Source of the DNA: Scalesia atractyloides
Lineage: Eukaryota; Streptophyta; Magnoliopsida; Asterales; Asteraceae
Assembly: GCA_947069175.1 (NCBI GenBank)
Contig: CAMTDV010000013.1
Coordinates: 32,935,725-32,999,724 of the forward strand
Direction: 5' to 3'
Length of the DNA: 64,000 nucleotides
Part shown: one piece after another, positions 47,218 to 57,402 of the stretch
Layout of the letters: every line of letters starts with the position of its first letter
Numbering within the stretch: position 1 is the stretch's first letter
Made by a program: the position numbers and the translations under genes
Notes under the pieces: model-generated
Database searches by the model: none
What the model was told of the DNA's origin: nothing
Seen by the model: only the letters and a program-made list of their open reading frames with translations

Positions 47218-47955
47218 TGTTGATACAGTTTTGTGTCTGTCGCTTGTTCTTAATTACAGTTGTAATTGTACGGTCTTTGCTCAAGTGTCTGTATAGGTTT
47301 GGTAGTGTCAAATAGATCGAGATATCCTTCTATCTTGATCTAGTATGACATCTTAGCTTTTCTGTGTTAAATGGTTGCATGTGTGCATACCGTTGAGTCT
47401 TGTAAACGTCATGTCTGCTCACGTTCTCCAAGAAGAAGAATTTTGTGCAAGCCAGAGATTTCATACAAATCACATGATTCGTACGAATCGATGAGTGTTT
47501 TCATACGAAACAAGTGTTTCGTACGAAACAACTGTTCCACACCAATTTCCTGGAGATGTGTCTCGTGTGAAATAGTGTGTTCCGTATGTCTGGCAACGTG
47601 TTTTGGCACGAGTGACCAGCTTGGACACTATAAAAGCAGACATGCACCTCTCAGTGAGGGTTAGCCCTTTGGTCCAGAAGTTAACAGAACGAGCTAGCAA
47701 ACTGATCCTTTGTGTAGGATATCTAAGTTAGCATTTCTAGTGAAGACGAAGACACAAGAACACAGCAAGTTTGTTTGAGACATACGAGCATTGTGTGTAT
47801 ATGTTTGTACTTGTTCTCAATCATTAATCAAGATAGTGATCTTTGGTTACCCCGTGTTCTTTACTTTGCTTTGGTTGTATGAACACTTGGATTCCGCACT
47901 TGTGTGTATGTTATATGAACAAGGAATAGGTTTGACATCCGTAGGTGGACCTACA
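47218..47955 (+). repeat. Copia 3' LTR
   Basis: 738 bp, very similar to 41103-41822, with one additional CGTACGA unit. It ends GGACCTACA followed by ACCAC. Confidence 0.9.
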
Positions 47956-48360
47956 ACCACCTTGATTGTTGGTAACAGTTGTTAAGCCAAATGTCATTGC
48001 CTCAATAACTGTAAGCCCAAACGCTTCATAAAAAGCCGGTTGCACAAATGCCCCCTTTGAGTCAGCAATGCAACGGTAAAGCTCACGGTTCCTGTTTTTA
48101 TCGGTTTGTGTTGATATCCATCTTACTTGACCTTTGAGTTGGTATTTCTCTATCAGCATTTGCATTTTTTATTTCTACCATTTCTTCTCTTTTTTTTTTT
48201 TGCTTTTGAAGTATCCAAGAAACCTGCTACAACAAGATTAACCATGTTCCTGAGCCTTGTGTTCTCTTCGAACCATTCTATAAGTCCCGTGATGTTCTTT
48301 AATATGTCAAGCCTTGCCATTGAGAAGATGATTGGTTTACTTTTGTCTTATAAATATCCA
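47956..48360 (-). pseudogene. SUS: SUS exon part, upstream of the copia insertion
   Basis: After acceptor CAG the exon reads GYL-stop-DKSKPIIFSMARLD, then GLIEWFEENTRLR, VNLVVAGFLDTSK, LIEKYQLKGQVRW, GAFVQPAFYEAFGLTVIEAM and TNNQGG, where copia is inserted. This is the core of the glycosyltransferase C-lobe; E-GLTVIEAM holds the conserved donor-binding glutamate. Lesions are a TAA in place of an expected Glu codon near the start and a frameshift in an A-rich run near 48178-48195. Confidence 0.9.
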
Positions 48361-48442
48361 CTGTTAAATAACATATATGTCAACTAGTTAACTATATACT
48401 CTCTTAGATAATCAAACAAATATATATGTATATATATACATA

Positions 48443-48864
48443 GGGGAGGGTTATCTTGAGAGCGCTAAATATTGCGAGAACCGTGAGAACGAATGAGAAA
48501 ACCAATCAAAATCATTTTTTTTAATACAATCATCATTTTAATTAAAATCTAACATCAAAAAAAGAAATTACAACATCAAATAATTCATTTCTCCTCTCAA
48601 AATCACTCTTACTAGATTTTTTGCACATGTGTAAATATAACAAATTTACAGATGTGTAAATGGCAAACTTACACATGTGTAAATTTTCTTTATTTCTGAA
48701 TTCACGTAAAATTAAATGTGTATTCCTATAATTGTATTTGAATAATAATGACAAGTGTAAAAAGAAATTTTGAATTTCACTTTTTTTTTTACTAAGTTCT
48801 AGTGGTTTTTTCATTAGTTCTTACGGTTCTCGCGATATTTAGCGTTCTCATTTAAACACTCCTC
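48443..48864. mobile_element. MITE-like element in a SUS intron
   Basis: The termini are long imperfect inverted repeats: GGGGAGGGTT...GCTAAATATTGCGAGAACC at the left and the complement of GAGGAGTGTTT...GCTAAATATCGCGAGAACC at the right (~60 bases). It is 422 bp, has no ORF, and is flanked by TATATACATA on both sides. The flank is microsatellite-like, so the ~9-10 bp duplication is suggestive only. Long TIRs and that duplication length fit a non-autonomous Mutator-like element. Confidence 0.75.
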
Positions 48865-48914
48865 TATATACATATACACATACATATATATATATACACA
48901 TACATATACATATA

Positions 48915-48956
<42 letters not shown>

Positions 48957-48983
48957 ACATATACATATACATATATATCATAC
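48865..48983. repeat. (ATATAC)n microsatellite
   Basis: An alternating tatatacatatacatatac array directly abuts the MITE-like element and the SUS exon donor. It lies in the intron. Confidence 0.9.
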
Positions 48984-49193
48984 ATGTGTTCGTCGTTTTC
49001 AACGTTATTAAAGAGTAAGGGAAATACAGTGAACCGTTTCTGTGTTTCAGTGTAAGGGAAGTATACGGTCTGATCACATCCTGGAGAAGAAATGTTGAAT
49101 TTGGGATTGAATGCATTGATGCCTGAGACAACTCTATATAAGCCCGGAAGTGTATATGTTGAATAGCGTTCATACTGCCCAGGTTTATCTTTA
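48984..49193 (-). pseudogene. SUS: SUS exon
   Basis: Acceptor TTTTTTAG, then KDKPGQYE, LPGLYRVVSGINAFNPKFN, SSPGCDQTVYFPYTETQKR and NDEH; donor GTATGA at ~48983. This is the N-lobe to C-lobe linker of the GT-B fold. A few residues expected after the FTVFP segment are missing, a likely in-frame deletion. Confidence 0.85.
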
Positions 49194-49574
49194 CTAAAAA
49201 AACATCAAAGTTGTTTAAAGTCAAACTGACAATAGGTCACATTACTTTCCTCATCGATCTCCATCCTCATCTCTATAACTATAATTTAACTAACTATATC
49301 TATCTCTAAATTTTGTTCACCTTTTAATAGCCTTTTATATCCCATTTCCCCATATCTATCTCTATTCATTTTAATATTTTTTTTGTTTCTTTTTATATTA
49401 TTGTTATGTCTTTCTTTTATTTACGACCATTATAAACATATGGAGAATGAATACTGAGTCCTAAATAGAAGAATGGGAAGTGAATCCCTAAATCGAATGA
49501 AAACCGTATATTTTTCCTTGAATTATAGAGATGGAATGTTATGAGGATTGGAATTAGAATGCTCTAGTGTGGAC

Positions 49575-49741
49575 CTTCCAGCAATTTCTTGGAAAGTAGT
49601 ATTGATGATGAAATTTGCCAAATTCATCGCAATCAAATCAGCTGTGAATTGACAGGAAAAGTGATATTGTACATCCAATCGCGACCATTTCAAGTCTAAA
49701 TCTTCGTATTTATTCTTCTCTAACACATGCGCAATCGTTCC
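49575..49741 (-). pseudogene. SUS: SUS exon
   Basis: Acceptor TTTACAG, then GTIAHVLEKNKYEDLDLKW, YHFSCQFTADLIAMN and FQEIAGR; donor G|GTCCAC. It reads open with no stop. It carries the conserved HFSCQFTAD segment of sucrose synthase. Confidence 0.88.
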
Positions 49742-49805
49742 CTGTAAATTTATGAAAATTAACATATCTGTCTATTTGATCTTCTAGAAAACCATCATCA
49801 CATAC

Positions 49806-49922
49806 CAATGTGGTTCCTAGTTTTTTAGCCATGAGAGATGCAACCGGGTTTCCATCAATAGAGTTTCCAATGGTAAGATCGGGTTTCCTTTCTATCATGT
49901 CAATGATTTTTGCATGTGCATC
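49806..49922 (-). pseudogene. SUS: SUS exon
   Basis: Acceptor TAATAG, 39 codons (HAKIIDMIERKPDLTIGNSI, GNPVASLMAKKLG), donor G|GTATGT. It has no stop. A PDLxIGNxxDGN motif is typical of the family. Confidence 0.88.
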
Positions 49923-50281
49923 CTATTAGTTTTAGTTTGAGTAATCAATATCCAATAAATAACACAATTATGAACATGAATGTCAGATCATACGAATGAG
50001 AAAACATGTTAATTATGGCTAAACGATCAATCTTTATTCAAGACCTTAAGTGATATAAATGGAGTTTGCAAAACACTCGAACCGACTTCTACTAGGACTC
50101 AAATCAAACCAAACCAAATGGATAAACATAATAAACATGATAGTTACTAGAACTCAAAGAACTAGATCAACCAAACTAATATTAATCCCTTATTATGCCG
50201 CCAATAATCTTGATTCTTCGATGATTATCTTTTAACTTTGAATTATTACTTTGACAATGAATACTATTTCATGGATGATAC

Positions 50282-50449
50282 CTGAGTAAAATTTTCGAGG
50301 TATGGATGGATATCTAACCGAGACAACCATTTACAAAGAATACCTTTTTTGGTCCTAAATGGCACTCTAACAATGTGCAAATGTTTTGTGTTGAGAACTG
50401 GTTCCAGCTCCTGGTTACACCCTTTGGTATCAGAAAATAATTGAGTAAC
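50282..50449 (-). pseudogene. SUS: SUS exon
   Basis: Acceptor AACAAG, 56 codons (CNQELEPVLNTKHLHIVRVP, FRTKKGILCKWLSRLDIHP, YLENFTQ), donor CAG|GTATCA. It is open throughout. QELEPVLNTKH is the reading that favours the SUS5/6/7 clade. Confidence 0.88.
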
Positions 50450-50530
50450 CTTGTTTGGATCAAAATGAAAAATTGTGATTAGTGAACCATCACTTCAATC
50501 TGAAAAATGAAATATGCAAATTTATCCTCA

Positions 50531-50845
50531 CAACAAGAATCTGAGGCTTGAAGCTGAGTCCTTGCAACTTAATCCTAAGGAGTAATTCCTCTTCTATAGC
50601 AACAACTTTATCCAAAAATAAAGTATCTTGCCTCCGGTATCAGGCAAGCCTAGAACGTGGGATTGACCAAAATACCCTTGAATGAAGAATATAACAACAT
50701 TGAATATATTTGGAACCCTGCTAAAAAAAGCCCTCAGGCTTATGGGGTCAGGTGCTTGAAGAACCTCCAATAGAAATCGAACTATTTCACGCATCCTTTC
50801 TGCATTAGCACCCCATCCCTTCTCAAAACCCCATTCTTTGAATAT
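50531..50845 (-). pseudogene. SUS: SUS exon with frameshift
   Basis: Reads FKEWGFEKGWGANAERM, FLLEVLQAPDPISLRAFF, GYFGQSHVLGLPDTGGK. After a one-base loss near 50623-50630 it continues in another frame as DKVVAIEEELLLRIKLQGL and FKPQILVV. GLPDTGGQ is the family's conserved fructose/UDP-side loop. The right border is probably within ATTCAAAG near 50840. Confidence 0.85.
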
Positions 50846-51387
50846 GTATATAGACATCATGTTTATAAGTTTTAGGTAGTTTATAAAAAGGAAAAATCAC
50901 AAGAATGGACATCTTGTACCAATAAACAAACAAAATGATCTGGTTACCAATGAACTAGATCTTTGCATTTTGTGATATGGTGCATCTTGTGCTATCTTTT
51001 GGCACCACATACAACTATTTCGAGGCCCTGTGAACGAAAAAAATGATAAATAAATAAAAAATTAAAATAACAATTTTAAAAATAAATAACTTTGTTATAA
51101 ATTAAAATAAAAAACTAAAAAACTATTTGTAAAATTAAAATAGTTAATATAAAATTATATTTGTTAAATAACTTTCAAAGATTCAATCTGACCCACTCTG
51201 ACACGTGCCGTCCCATGATTGGTTATACTTAATTTCTATTTCAAAGAATCAAAAGATACTTTGGTAATTTTGTAATGTCAAGGCGGTTTAGTCAAATTAT
51301 TCTGGTCTAACATATCTATTCTTGTGATTTTTCAGTAAAATCGGTAAATATACTTATCCAGAAAGAAAAAAATAGATTAAACTTCAC

Positions 51388-51474
51388 CTAAGCTCAAAGC
51401 TTTAATATGGCATTTCTTAGGCAACGAAGTAAGGAAGGCAAAAGCTACCATTAGAGAAGCTTGAAGTTTTGAAA
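51388..51474 (-). pseudogene. SUS: SUS exon (short)
   Basis: Acceptor CACAG, then KLQASLMVAFAFLTSLPKK, donor G|GTGAAG. It corresponds to the KLQxALxVAxxFLxxLPxxTP region of the N-terminal half. No internal stop. Confidence 0.8.
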
Positions 51475-51588
51475 CTGTGTTCAGGTTGTTATTTATTATA
51501 AGTTTATGCACGTTTGATTATGAAATTGTTAAAAAAACAAGTAAAAAATCAGTTCCTTTTGTAAGTTTATATCAGAATAATTTCATAC

Positions 51589-51800
51589 GTCTCCTTTATG
51601 ACCTAATGAGAGTAAGTAATCAACCAGCAGCTGTTGGTTGCCAGATTGAGCATGAAGCTTAGAAGCAATAAATTTTAATGTGAAGTGAACCCCATTTCCA
51701 ATAGAAGAAGATAAGCTCATGGCAGGCAACTTAAAGTCCATTGCTCCAAAGTTGATCTCCGATGCATATTCATCATCAGCCATGAAAGATTTGAGCATTG
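51589..51800 (-). pseudogene. SUS: SUS exon
   Basis: Reads ADDEYASEINFGAMDFKLP, LSSSIGNGVHFTLKFIASKL and LVDYLLSLGHKGD, donor GTATGA. SSSIGNGV is a hallmark of the sucrose synthase N-terminal regulatory region. I could not find a clean AG acceptor at the right border, which may have been lost. Confidence 0.85.
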
Positions 51801-51846
51801 TTAGCAATTAATTATACAATTTTTCAGTCAAGTCTTGCAAATATAC

Positions 51847-51935
51847 CATGTCTAGTCAACAATCATTTCCTTGAATTTCAAGTACTCTTTGGCAGTGATA
51901 GCATCAACCAATAAATCATTAGAGTTGATTTTAAC
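51847..51935 (-). pseudogene. SUS: SUS exon, cut by LTR, with nonsense codon
   Basis: Reads VKINSNDLLVDAITAKEYLK and FKEMIVD, then TAG where a Glu codon is expected, then TW and donor G|GTATAT. The right border is the start of an inserted LTR at 51936, so the upstream part of the exon lies beyond the inserted elements. Confidence 0.82.
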
Positions 51936-52708
51936 TGTTGGAAAATTAGAATGTGATTAATGGAAATTAATTAATTGAAATTAATATATTAAACTATTCA
52001 TATGGTAAAACTCTTGAGTAGAGTTTTATTTATAACATTTGACTAGTTTTTATTGGAGTGTTAAGTCTCTAATTAATTGAGACTCTAACTCTCCCTCAAG
52101 TCTTGAATAATTAGTTGGCTATGTGCCTTATTTGTTACTAGAATAAATATACATAATGTATACATGAAGAATACTTGAAAAAGATGGATACTTGAAGACT
52201 AATATAGAGAGGAGTACTCTCTACTCGTTTCCACCACCATCGCCTGCTTATTCATTCCACAAATTTAAATACTACAATTTTACCCGGTGTAACCTCGGGC
52301 ACGTGAGCTATCTCCAGCAGTACAGACTGCTTCGGCTGTTCTACCCTGGGAGACAGACGCGTCGTCTTTAGTGGAGACGCTAAATATGTTTTAAAGGAAG
52401 TGTGTTGAACACGTGCCTCAGCCACAACCGTCAGCATCAGTTTATTCATTTTTGCAACCAAGAAGGATCTCACAAGGAGACGGGGTTCAAGTTCTGGTAG
52501 CAGAAATTGTACAAGAAGACGCTTCTCAAGCTCTTGTCAAAGAAAAAAATTTGAATCGATTTATTTAAATATGTTGTATTTCATAATTAATTTTGTATGG
52601 ATTTATACACGGTACGGGTACTACAATTTCCTTAAATTATGTAAAGAGTGTATCTTGAGAATTTTTATATTTATTTATATAATTTTTATTAAAAAAATTG
52701 TGACCTAT
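51936..52708 (+). repeat. Copia-type LTR in SUS (second copy), interrupted by element C
   Basis: TGTTGGAAAATTAGAATG... aligns with 21213-22090, including the GC-rich block (taacctcgggcacgtgagc; tactgcttcggctgttc-like). It continues to ~52708, where C inserts. The terminal ~20 bases of the LTR should lie on the far side of C. TTAAC precedes it in the SUS exon and is the predicted 5-bp target duplication. Confidence 0.75.
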
Positions 52709-52797
52709 TGTAACACCTCGTAAAATCGTGTCCAATAATATAGTGACACGTGTTATATATTTTCTTTATAAGTCTATTAAAAAGACTAATAGGGACT

Positions 52798-52995
52798 GAA
52801 GGTGTCAATATGCTCAAACTAAGTCTCCGAGTGACCTTCTGATGTCAACATGCATAAACTTAGCCCCCGAGTGACCATTAGTGTCAACATGCTTAAACTT
52901 GGCCTCTGAGTGACCATTAGTGTCAACATGCCCAGCCTCTGAGGGACATCAGGGTCAACATGCTTATACTGAGCCTCTGAGTGATCCTTTACGAA
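52798..52995 (+). repeat. Tandem ~40-bp repeats in LTR C U3
   Basis: Five to six diverged units with GTGTCAACATGC and CTCTGAGTGACC; orthologous to 15739-15985 and 63135-63325. Confidence 0.78.
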
Positions 52996-53204
52996 GTCCC
53001 AACTCTCATATGAGCCACTAGTTGACGGGAGGGATTAATTCTGAAAATACGCTGATGTTGGACAATCGAGTGATTATGTATTACCACGTAAAATTCGTGT
53101 TCGATAATATACCAACACATGTACATACCCTCTTACCATATCTCAATAAGCTAGTCACCCAAACATGTTCAAAAATCTCAAAAATTCACAAAACTAACTA
53201 TGAC

Positions 53205-53287
53205 CTACGGTTGATAACCGTAGCCTACAGTTTGAAGCTGCTGGAACAATTTATCATTGACTGTAAGCTACGGTCTGGCGACCGTAG
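53205..53287. repeat. Paired hairpins in LTR C U3
   Basis: CTACGGTT-gat-AACCGTAG (53205-53223) and CTACGGTC-tggc-GACCGTAG (53268-53287) are both perfect; the T/A versus C/G difference is compensated. In the 3' LTR (~63542-63625) the first is unchanged and the second carries CTATGGTC, still able to form a G-T pair. Confidence 0.82.
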
Positions 53288-53866
53288 CCTACGGCGGGCT
53301 CCTAGAGCCTTAAGTTTTTCCTTGTTTTAACTTTTAGAAAATTACTCAGAGACCCCTAGACTTCGTTATTTTCATATTTCTTATATTACTAAGCCACCTT
53401 AAGACCCGAACGTCTCTCGGTTGAGATGATATATTTTATTTACCATCCTCAAACATTCGGCTCTTTTACCAAACCTCTAACTTTAATAGTTTGGGTAATT
53501 TAATCCATGAAACCATAAGTATTCGTATCTTCACGTTTAAGCTAGTAAACACTTTTAAATCGTAAAGACACCTAGTGTGACACTCGTTAACGTTTAGTTA
53601 TTCATACTCTTCAACAATGCGTCTTGTATTGAACAAAAAGAACTAGTTGTGCCATTATGTCATGAATTATAAGTCAAGGGACAATTCATGACATTTAATA
53701 AAACTATATTTGAGGGAGTAATGTGTTAAAAACCCCAAATCTTTGTGAGGAAGCCACTTAGCCTGCACATTACCACACTTCACGAGCTCTTGACACCTAA
53801 TTAGACACATGTAATGATCCTACAACACACCTAACACATGGCTCCATCTCCTTGCACTTCTTACAC

Positions 53867-53875
53867 TATAAATAG
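53867..53875 (+). promoter_or_regulatory. Putative TATA box of LTR C
   Basis: TATAAATAG after cttcttacac. Same context as LTR B (16463-16470). Confidence 0.6.
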
Positions 53876-56181
53876 CAACCTAAACTTACTCATTTCCTTG
53901 CTCATTCACTTCTTCTCCTCTCTATTACACTCTTGGAAGTTCCTGACCATTTGGGAGCTTCCCTTTGAGTTCTAAGTTTCTCTTGGATCACTTGTAAGTG
54001 CTCCATATCTGCTTTTTCATTTTATAGGCTTTTAATAGCCAAAAGTCAAGCATTTTCGACAAATGCCTCGACTTTTGGTTAAGACCATTATGGTCCAGCC
54101 ATTGTTCGAAATGAACATGGCTAAGTGATCGTAATTAGGAAGGTATTAACTCCTTAAAGGGGCACCTCCTAAAGATCACGTTTACTAGGTCAATTGACGG
54201 GTCAAAGTTGTTTTAGAAAGTCAAACGTGTCAGATTTCATAAAAATCATAATCTGAGTTTATGTATGTTATAAACATGTTTTGACACCTAAACAAGTGGG
54301 TAATAATTATTAGAACATGTGAAAACATGTTCGATCCGTCAATTTCAGTCCTAGAGTCGGTTCGCAACCGAGAGTCGCGAAGTTTAACTTCTGCTTTAAC
54401 TTTAGATTCTGACCCGACTTAGATTAGTTAACTTCTGACTTATGGTCACATTATGATCGTAATGCAATGTAGCATAAACCTATGAGATTATATTACATGA
54501 TAATAATCATAATCTCAGTTTATGCACAAGTTCCGTAAAATGTCATATTTGACTAAAATGCCATTTTTACATAAAACATGGTTTTAATCAACAATGAATT
54601 TGCAAATGAAGTACCTACAGATATCTTAATGTAATTAACATATTATGATGTTAATATTCTGATCATAAACCGATTTTGGTATAATATCGTAAACTATAAT
54701 TTTAAATGACCAAAATGCCCTTTCGATGTATAGTTTGGTCTTAAACCATAAACCACACTTATGTATGCTATCTTACTGATATTATATCACAAATTAAGTA
54801 TTTTTTCAGAATGTTTATGATCATAACAACAGAATACATGCAAGTTCCTTTTATACGACATATAATTACCAAAACGCCCTTATGAGGCATAATTTAGTTT
54901 CAAAACCTTTTCGGGCATGTAAGTTGATATCCTACTAATATTACAACTTATTTAAAGTATAATAACACATGGAACTTGTTCATGACTCATCCGGTTACCC
55001 GATATCGCTTATATGCATACGGTTAAGCGTATGTAACTAGTTTACGAAAATTAACCGAAACGGGTTTAACCGTATCATTTTAATCTTATTCCAGTATGTT
55101 AATTGTTTACCCATATTATACTTGTTGGGTTTAAACTACATTCTATCCGTTCATCGCTTAATCTAGCGTATCGTACCGATTTTGATCCTTTAAGCTAGTC
55201 GGGTCTAAGTCTATGACTTAAAATAAGACCGTTAGCATTCTAATTGGTTAGCTTATGCCATAATCCAGACCAGAGCCTTCCAGTAAATGCTATCTTCACT
55301 TTTTTCATTTTGAATACGGCTGAAATATTAAATCTTGCATTTTTAAATCAAGACTAGCTCAGGTAAATACTCTTGACTTATTTTCCCTATACGGGCTTGG
55401 GTTATGGTAAATTATTACCGCTTGGTCGAAAATGGGATCAATCAAATGCCGGATTATGGCTAGTAAATCCGCATATTCCGTTTTAATCAGTTTTGTTTGT
55501 TAACTTAAACATTGGGGGTTAACAACCGTGTCCTGGATATCCTTGGCTCATTACATTAGATAATGGCCACGGCCAAAGCACGGGGTGTAGGCATACACCC
55601 GACAGATGCCAACGCTAAAATTATTTTTACCCACAAGTTGGGGATAACTCCTTCGTGTGTTCATAAGTGGTGTTACATTAATCATGTCTCGGTCTCTGTA
55701 CTGGCCTCATATGTATTGACAAACATGTAAACCTGTTAACAAGGTTACAAAGCTGATTTCCCAAGTTAATAAAGATTTGTGTGTGCACTTAAATCTAATT
55801 TTTAAAATGTTTTCAAAATGAGTCAGTCGGGTGTACTTACCAGCGAAAGCTGACGTATTTTCAAAAGAATAAACTTGCAGGTACAATACGAAATAGGTTG
55901 GAAGCTGCTCGGTAGTGATATAAGAGGATCTTACAAATCCTTAGATCTGCCCTAAAGTCTGTTATACATTTTTGTACATTTTACGATCCGCCTGTGGATC
56001 TTTTATTACAAGCCATCTGTATATTATTTTGTACTTTGAACATTTCGGTTTGTAATAGTAATTGAAATCCAAGACTTTCGTTGTGTTATGTATAATTGAC
56101 TATGATGATATCAACTTATGTCACAATATTCCTCACCCAGGCCCACCGGTGTTTGGATTGGAAATTTGGGGTGTGACAGGT

Positions 56182-56193
56182 TGGTATCAGAGC
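56182..56193 (+). other. Primer binding site of element C
   Basis: TGGTATCAGAGC, four bases after the LTR end; intact complement of initiator tRNA-Met. Confidence 0.9.
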
Positions 56194-56347
56194 CAATGTT
56201 TGAGAGAATTAAACACTATCCTTCTTATGTTTAATCTCAAACTTACAAGCACATTCCTTAGACTTCCGAGTCTAGGCTTTGACCTTGGATTACTCATTTT
56301 ATTATTAAGTTATTAGTATGTTTTTTTATTGATTTTTGAATAGGAAA

Positions 56348-57402
56348 ATGCGGCCAAGAGTGACTGGACAAAGTGGGAGAGGAAAAGGTCCACTGAGGGG
56401 AGGACCATCGGGGCGCATTCCCCCTCAACCACACAATCCAAATGCCTACCAAGAATTGGGAGATTCGTCTCCTTGGCAACCAGCGAGACATTCTGTCTCT
56501 CATAGACACTCGCCCTCACATTCCCAAAATTCTTATCACTCTCCACTCATATCATTCACACCATTCTCATCATTCCCATTCACATTCTTATCATGAAGAA
56601 TTTAACCCTAACCATTTCTTTAACACGCCTCCAGCCGATCAAAATTAGTTGGACCAGCCAAACCCTATGGACGAGAACTCCGACCCGGAGATGCCACCGT
56701 CGGGATCGAATACGCATCCCATAGAAATTTCAAGCGATTCGAATTCTTATGCCGGATTGCCCTACCAAGGTCCTAATGAGTGGAACCAATATTGGAACCA
56801 ATTTACCTTCGCCAACACACCTTCCCATCACTCCCAACCACCTCCTGTTCAAGAAGATGTCCACATGGAACCGGTGGACCAATCTCAACCACCACCTGAA
56901 CCACCAAGGAGGAAGCGTGGAGCACGTATGTCGGTACGTGCAGGACAACGGTCGGGTTCGCTACCACCTTTGCCCAATTCCTACCCTCAAATGCTTCACC
57001 TGTGGTGGAACCTACACCATCACCTAGGGTTTAACCACCACCATCGGGTTATAATAACCCAATCCCAACGTATCCGAATAACACTGGATACGATCCTTTT
57101 AACCCTATTACCCCTATTAGTTACCAAACACTGTCACATGACCCTTGCAAGCGGTCATGCATAATGCACTTTGCCCATCTCCTTTCCCACCTGCTTATCC
57201 ATCTACTTGATACCCAAGTTATGGGTACCAATATCGTGTTGTACCTCAACCACAACCACAACCTCCGCCACCTCTCGAGGCCACTAACGAGGCCTTAGAA
57301 CGAATGAAAGAAATGCAGCAACAAGCGGATAAGATGGAGAAGAAGACAAATAAGTTCTTCAAGAAGCTCTCCAAGTTTGTTAAGGGAAAGAAAGATGAGT
57401 GA
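56348..57402 (+). pseudogene. ORF1: proline-rich protein upstream of gag (element C)
   Basis: It starts MRPRVTGQSGRGKGPLRGGP and stays open to a TGA at 56594-56596. It then resumes in another frame as SDPEMPPSGSNTHPIEISSD, SQPPPEPPRRKRGARMSVRA (56649-56990), and ends KTNKFFKKLSKFVKGKKDE with TGA at 57400-57402. Head, acidic block and basic tail match element B's ORF1 (5816-6842), so the protein (~345 residues) is a family trait. Its ATG lies ~155 bases after the primer site, making it the first ORF of the genomic RNA; gag starts ~1.1 kb later. No domain is recognised. The C-terminus (KKTNKFFKKLSK) could form an amphipathic basic helix. Confidence 0.7.

Larger units (their letters stand above)
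41103..47955 (+). mobile_element. SIRE-like Ty1-copia element inserted in SUS exon, TSD ACCAC
   Basis: It is bounded by LTRs 41103-41822 and 47218-47955. ACCAC flanks the outside (41098-41102; 47956-47960) and also precedes the second LTR (47213-47217). The internal part has a tRNA-Met primer site, gag with two CCHC knuckles and the protease start, then breaks off at ~46400. Integrase, RT and RNase H are missing; in their place is a second copy of the SUS-side flank (46383-47217). The host reading frame closes perfectly when the element is removed (NNQGG|PAEII). Confidence 0.9.
40937..51935 (-). pseudogene. SUS: Sucrose synthase gene, fragmented by transposons
   Basis: Nine exons in correct minus-strand order encode recognisable sucrose synthase sequence, from the N-terminal regulatory region (51.9 kb) to the C-terminal half of the GT-B glycosyltransferase domain (41.0 kb). 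The enzyme reversibly converts sucrose plus UDP to UDP-glucose plus fructose in the cytosol. Motifs such as KEWGFEKGWG, QELEPVLNTKH and VAGFLDTSK favour the SUS5/6/7 (group III) clade, judged from memory. Introns keep GT..AG borders. Lesions are stop codons in two exons, frameshifts in two exons, a copia insertion in one exon, loss of the first coding exon(s) to the right and the last exon(s) to the left. It is a pseudogene. Confidence 0.9.
52709..56178 (+). repeat. 5' LTR of gypsy element C
   Basis: TGTAACACCTCG...GGGGTGTGACA, 3470 bp, preceded by CCTAT (predicted target duplication). It matches the 3' LTR from 63047 with few differences. Inside are ~40-bp tandem repeats (52798-52995), two hairpins (53205-53287) and a TATA box (53867). 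From ~54300 it is collinear with B's LTRs. Confidence 0.92.

Noticed and set aside
48865..48983. Regular repeats considered as a CRISPR-like array
   Set aside because: Simple microsatellite with no spacers; a plant genome context makes CRISPR implausible.
48814..49224. Minus-strand frame with runs of Tyr-Met/Cys-Ile
   Set aside because: It is translation of the ATATAC microsatellite fused to an out-of-frame SUS exon.
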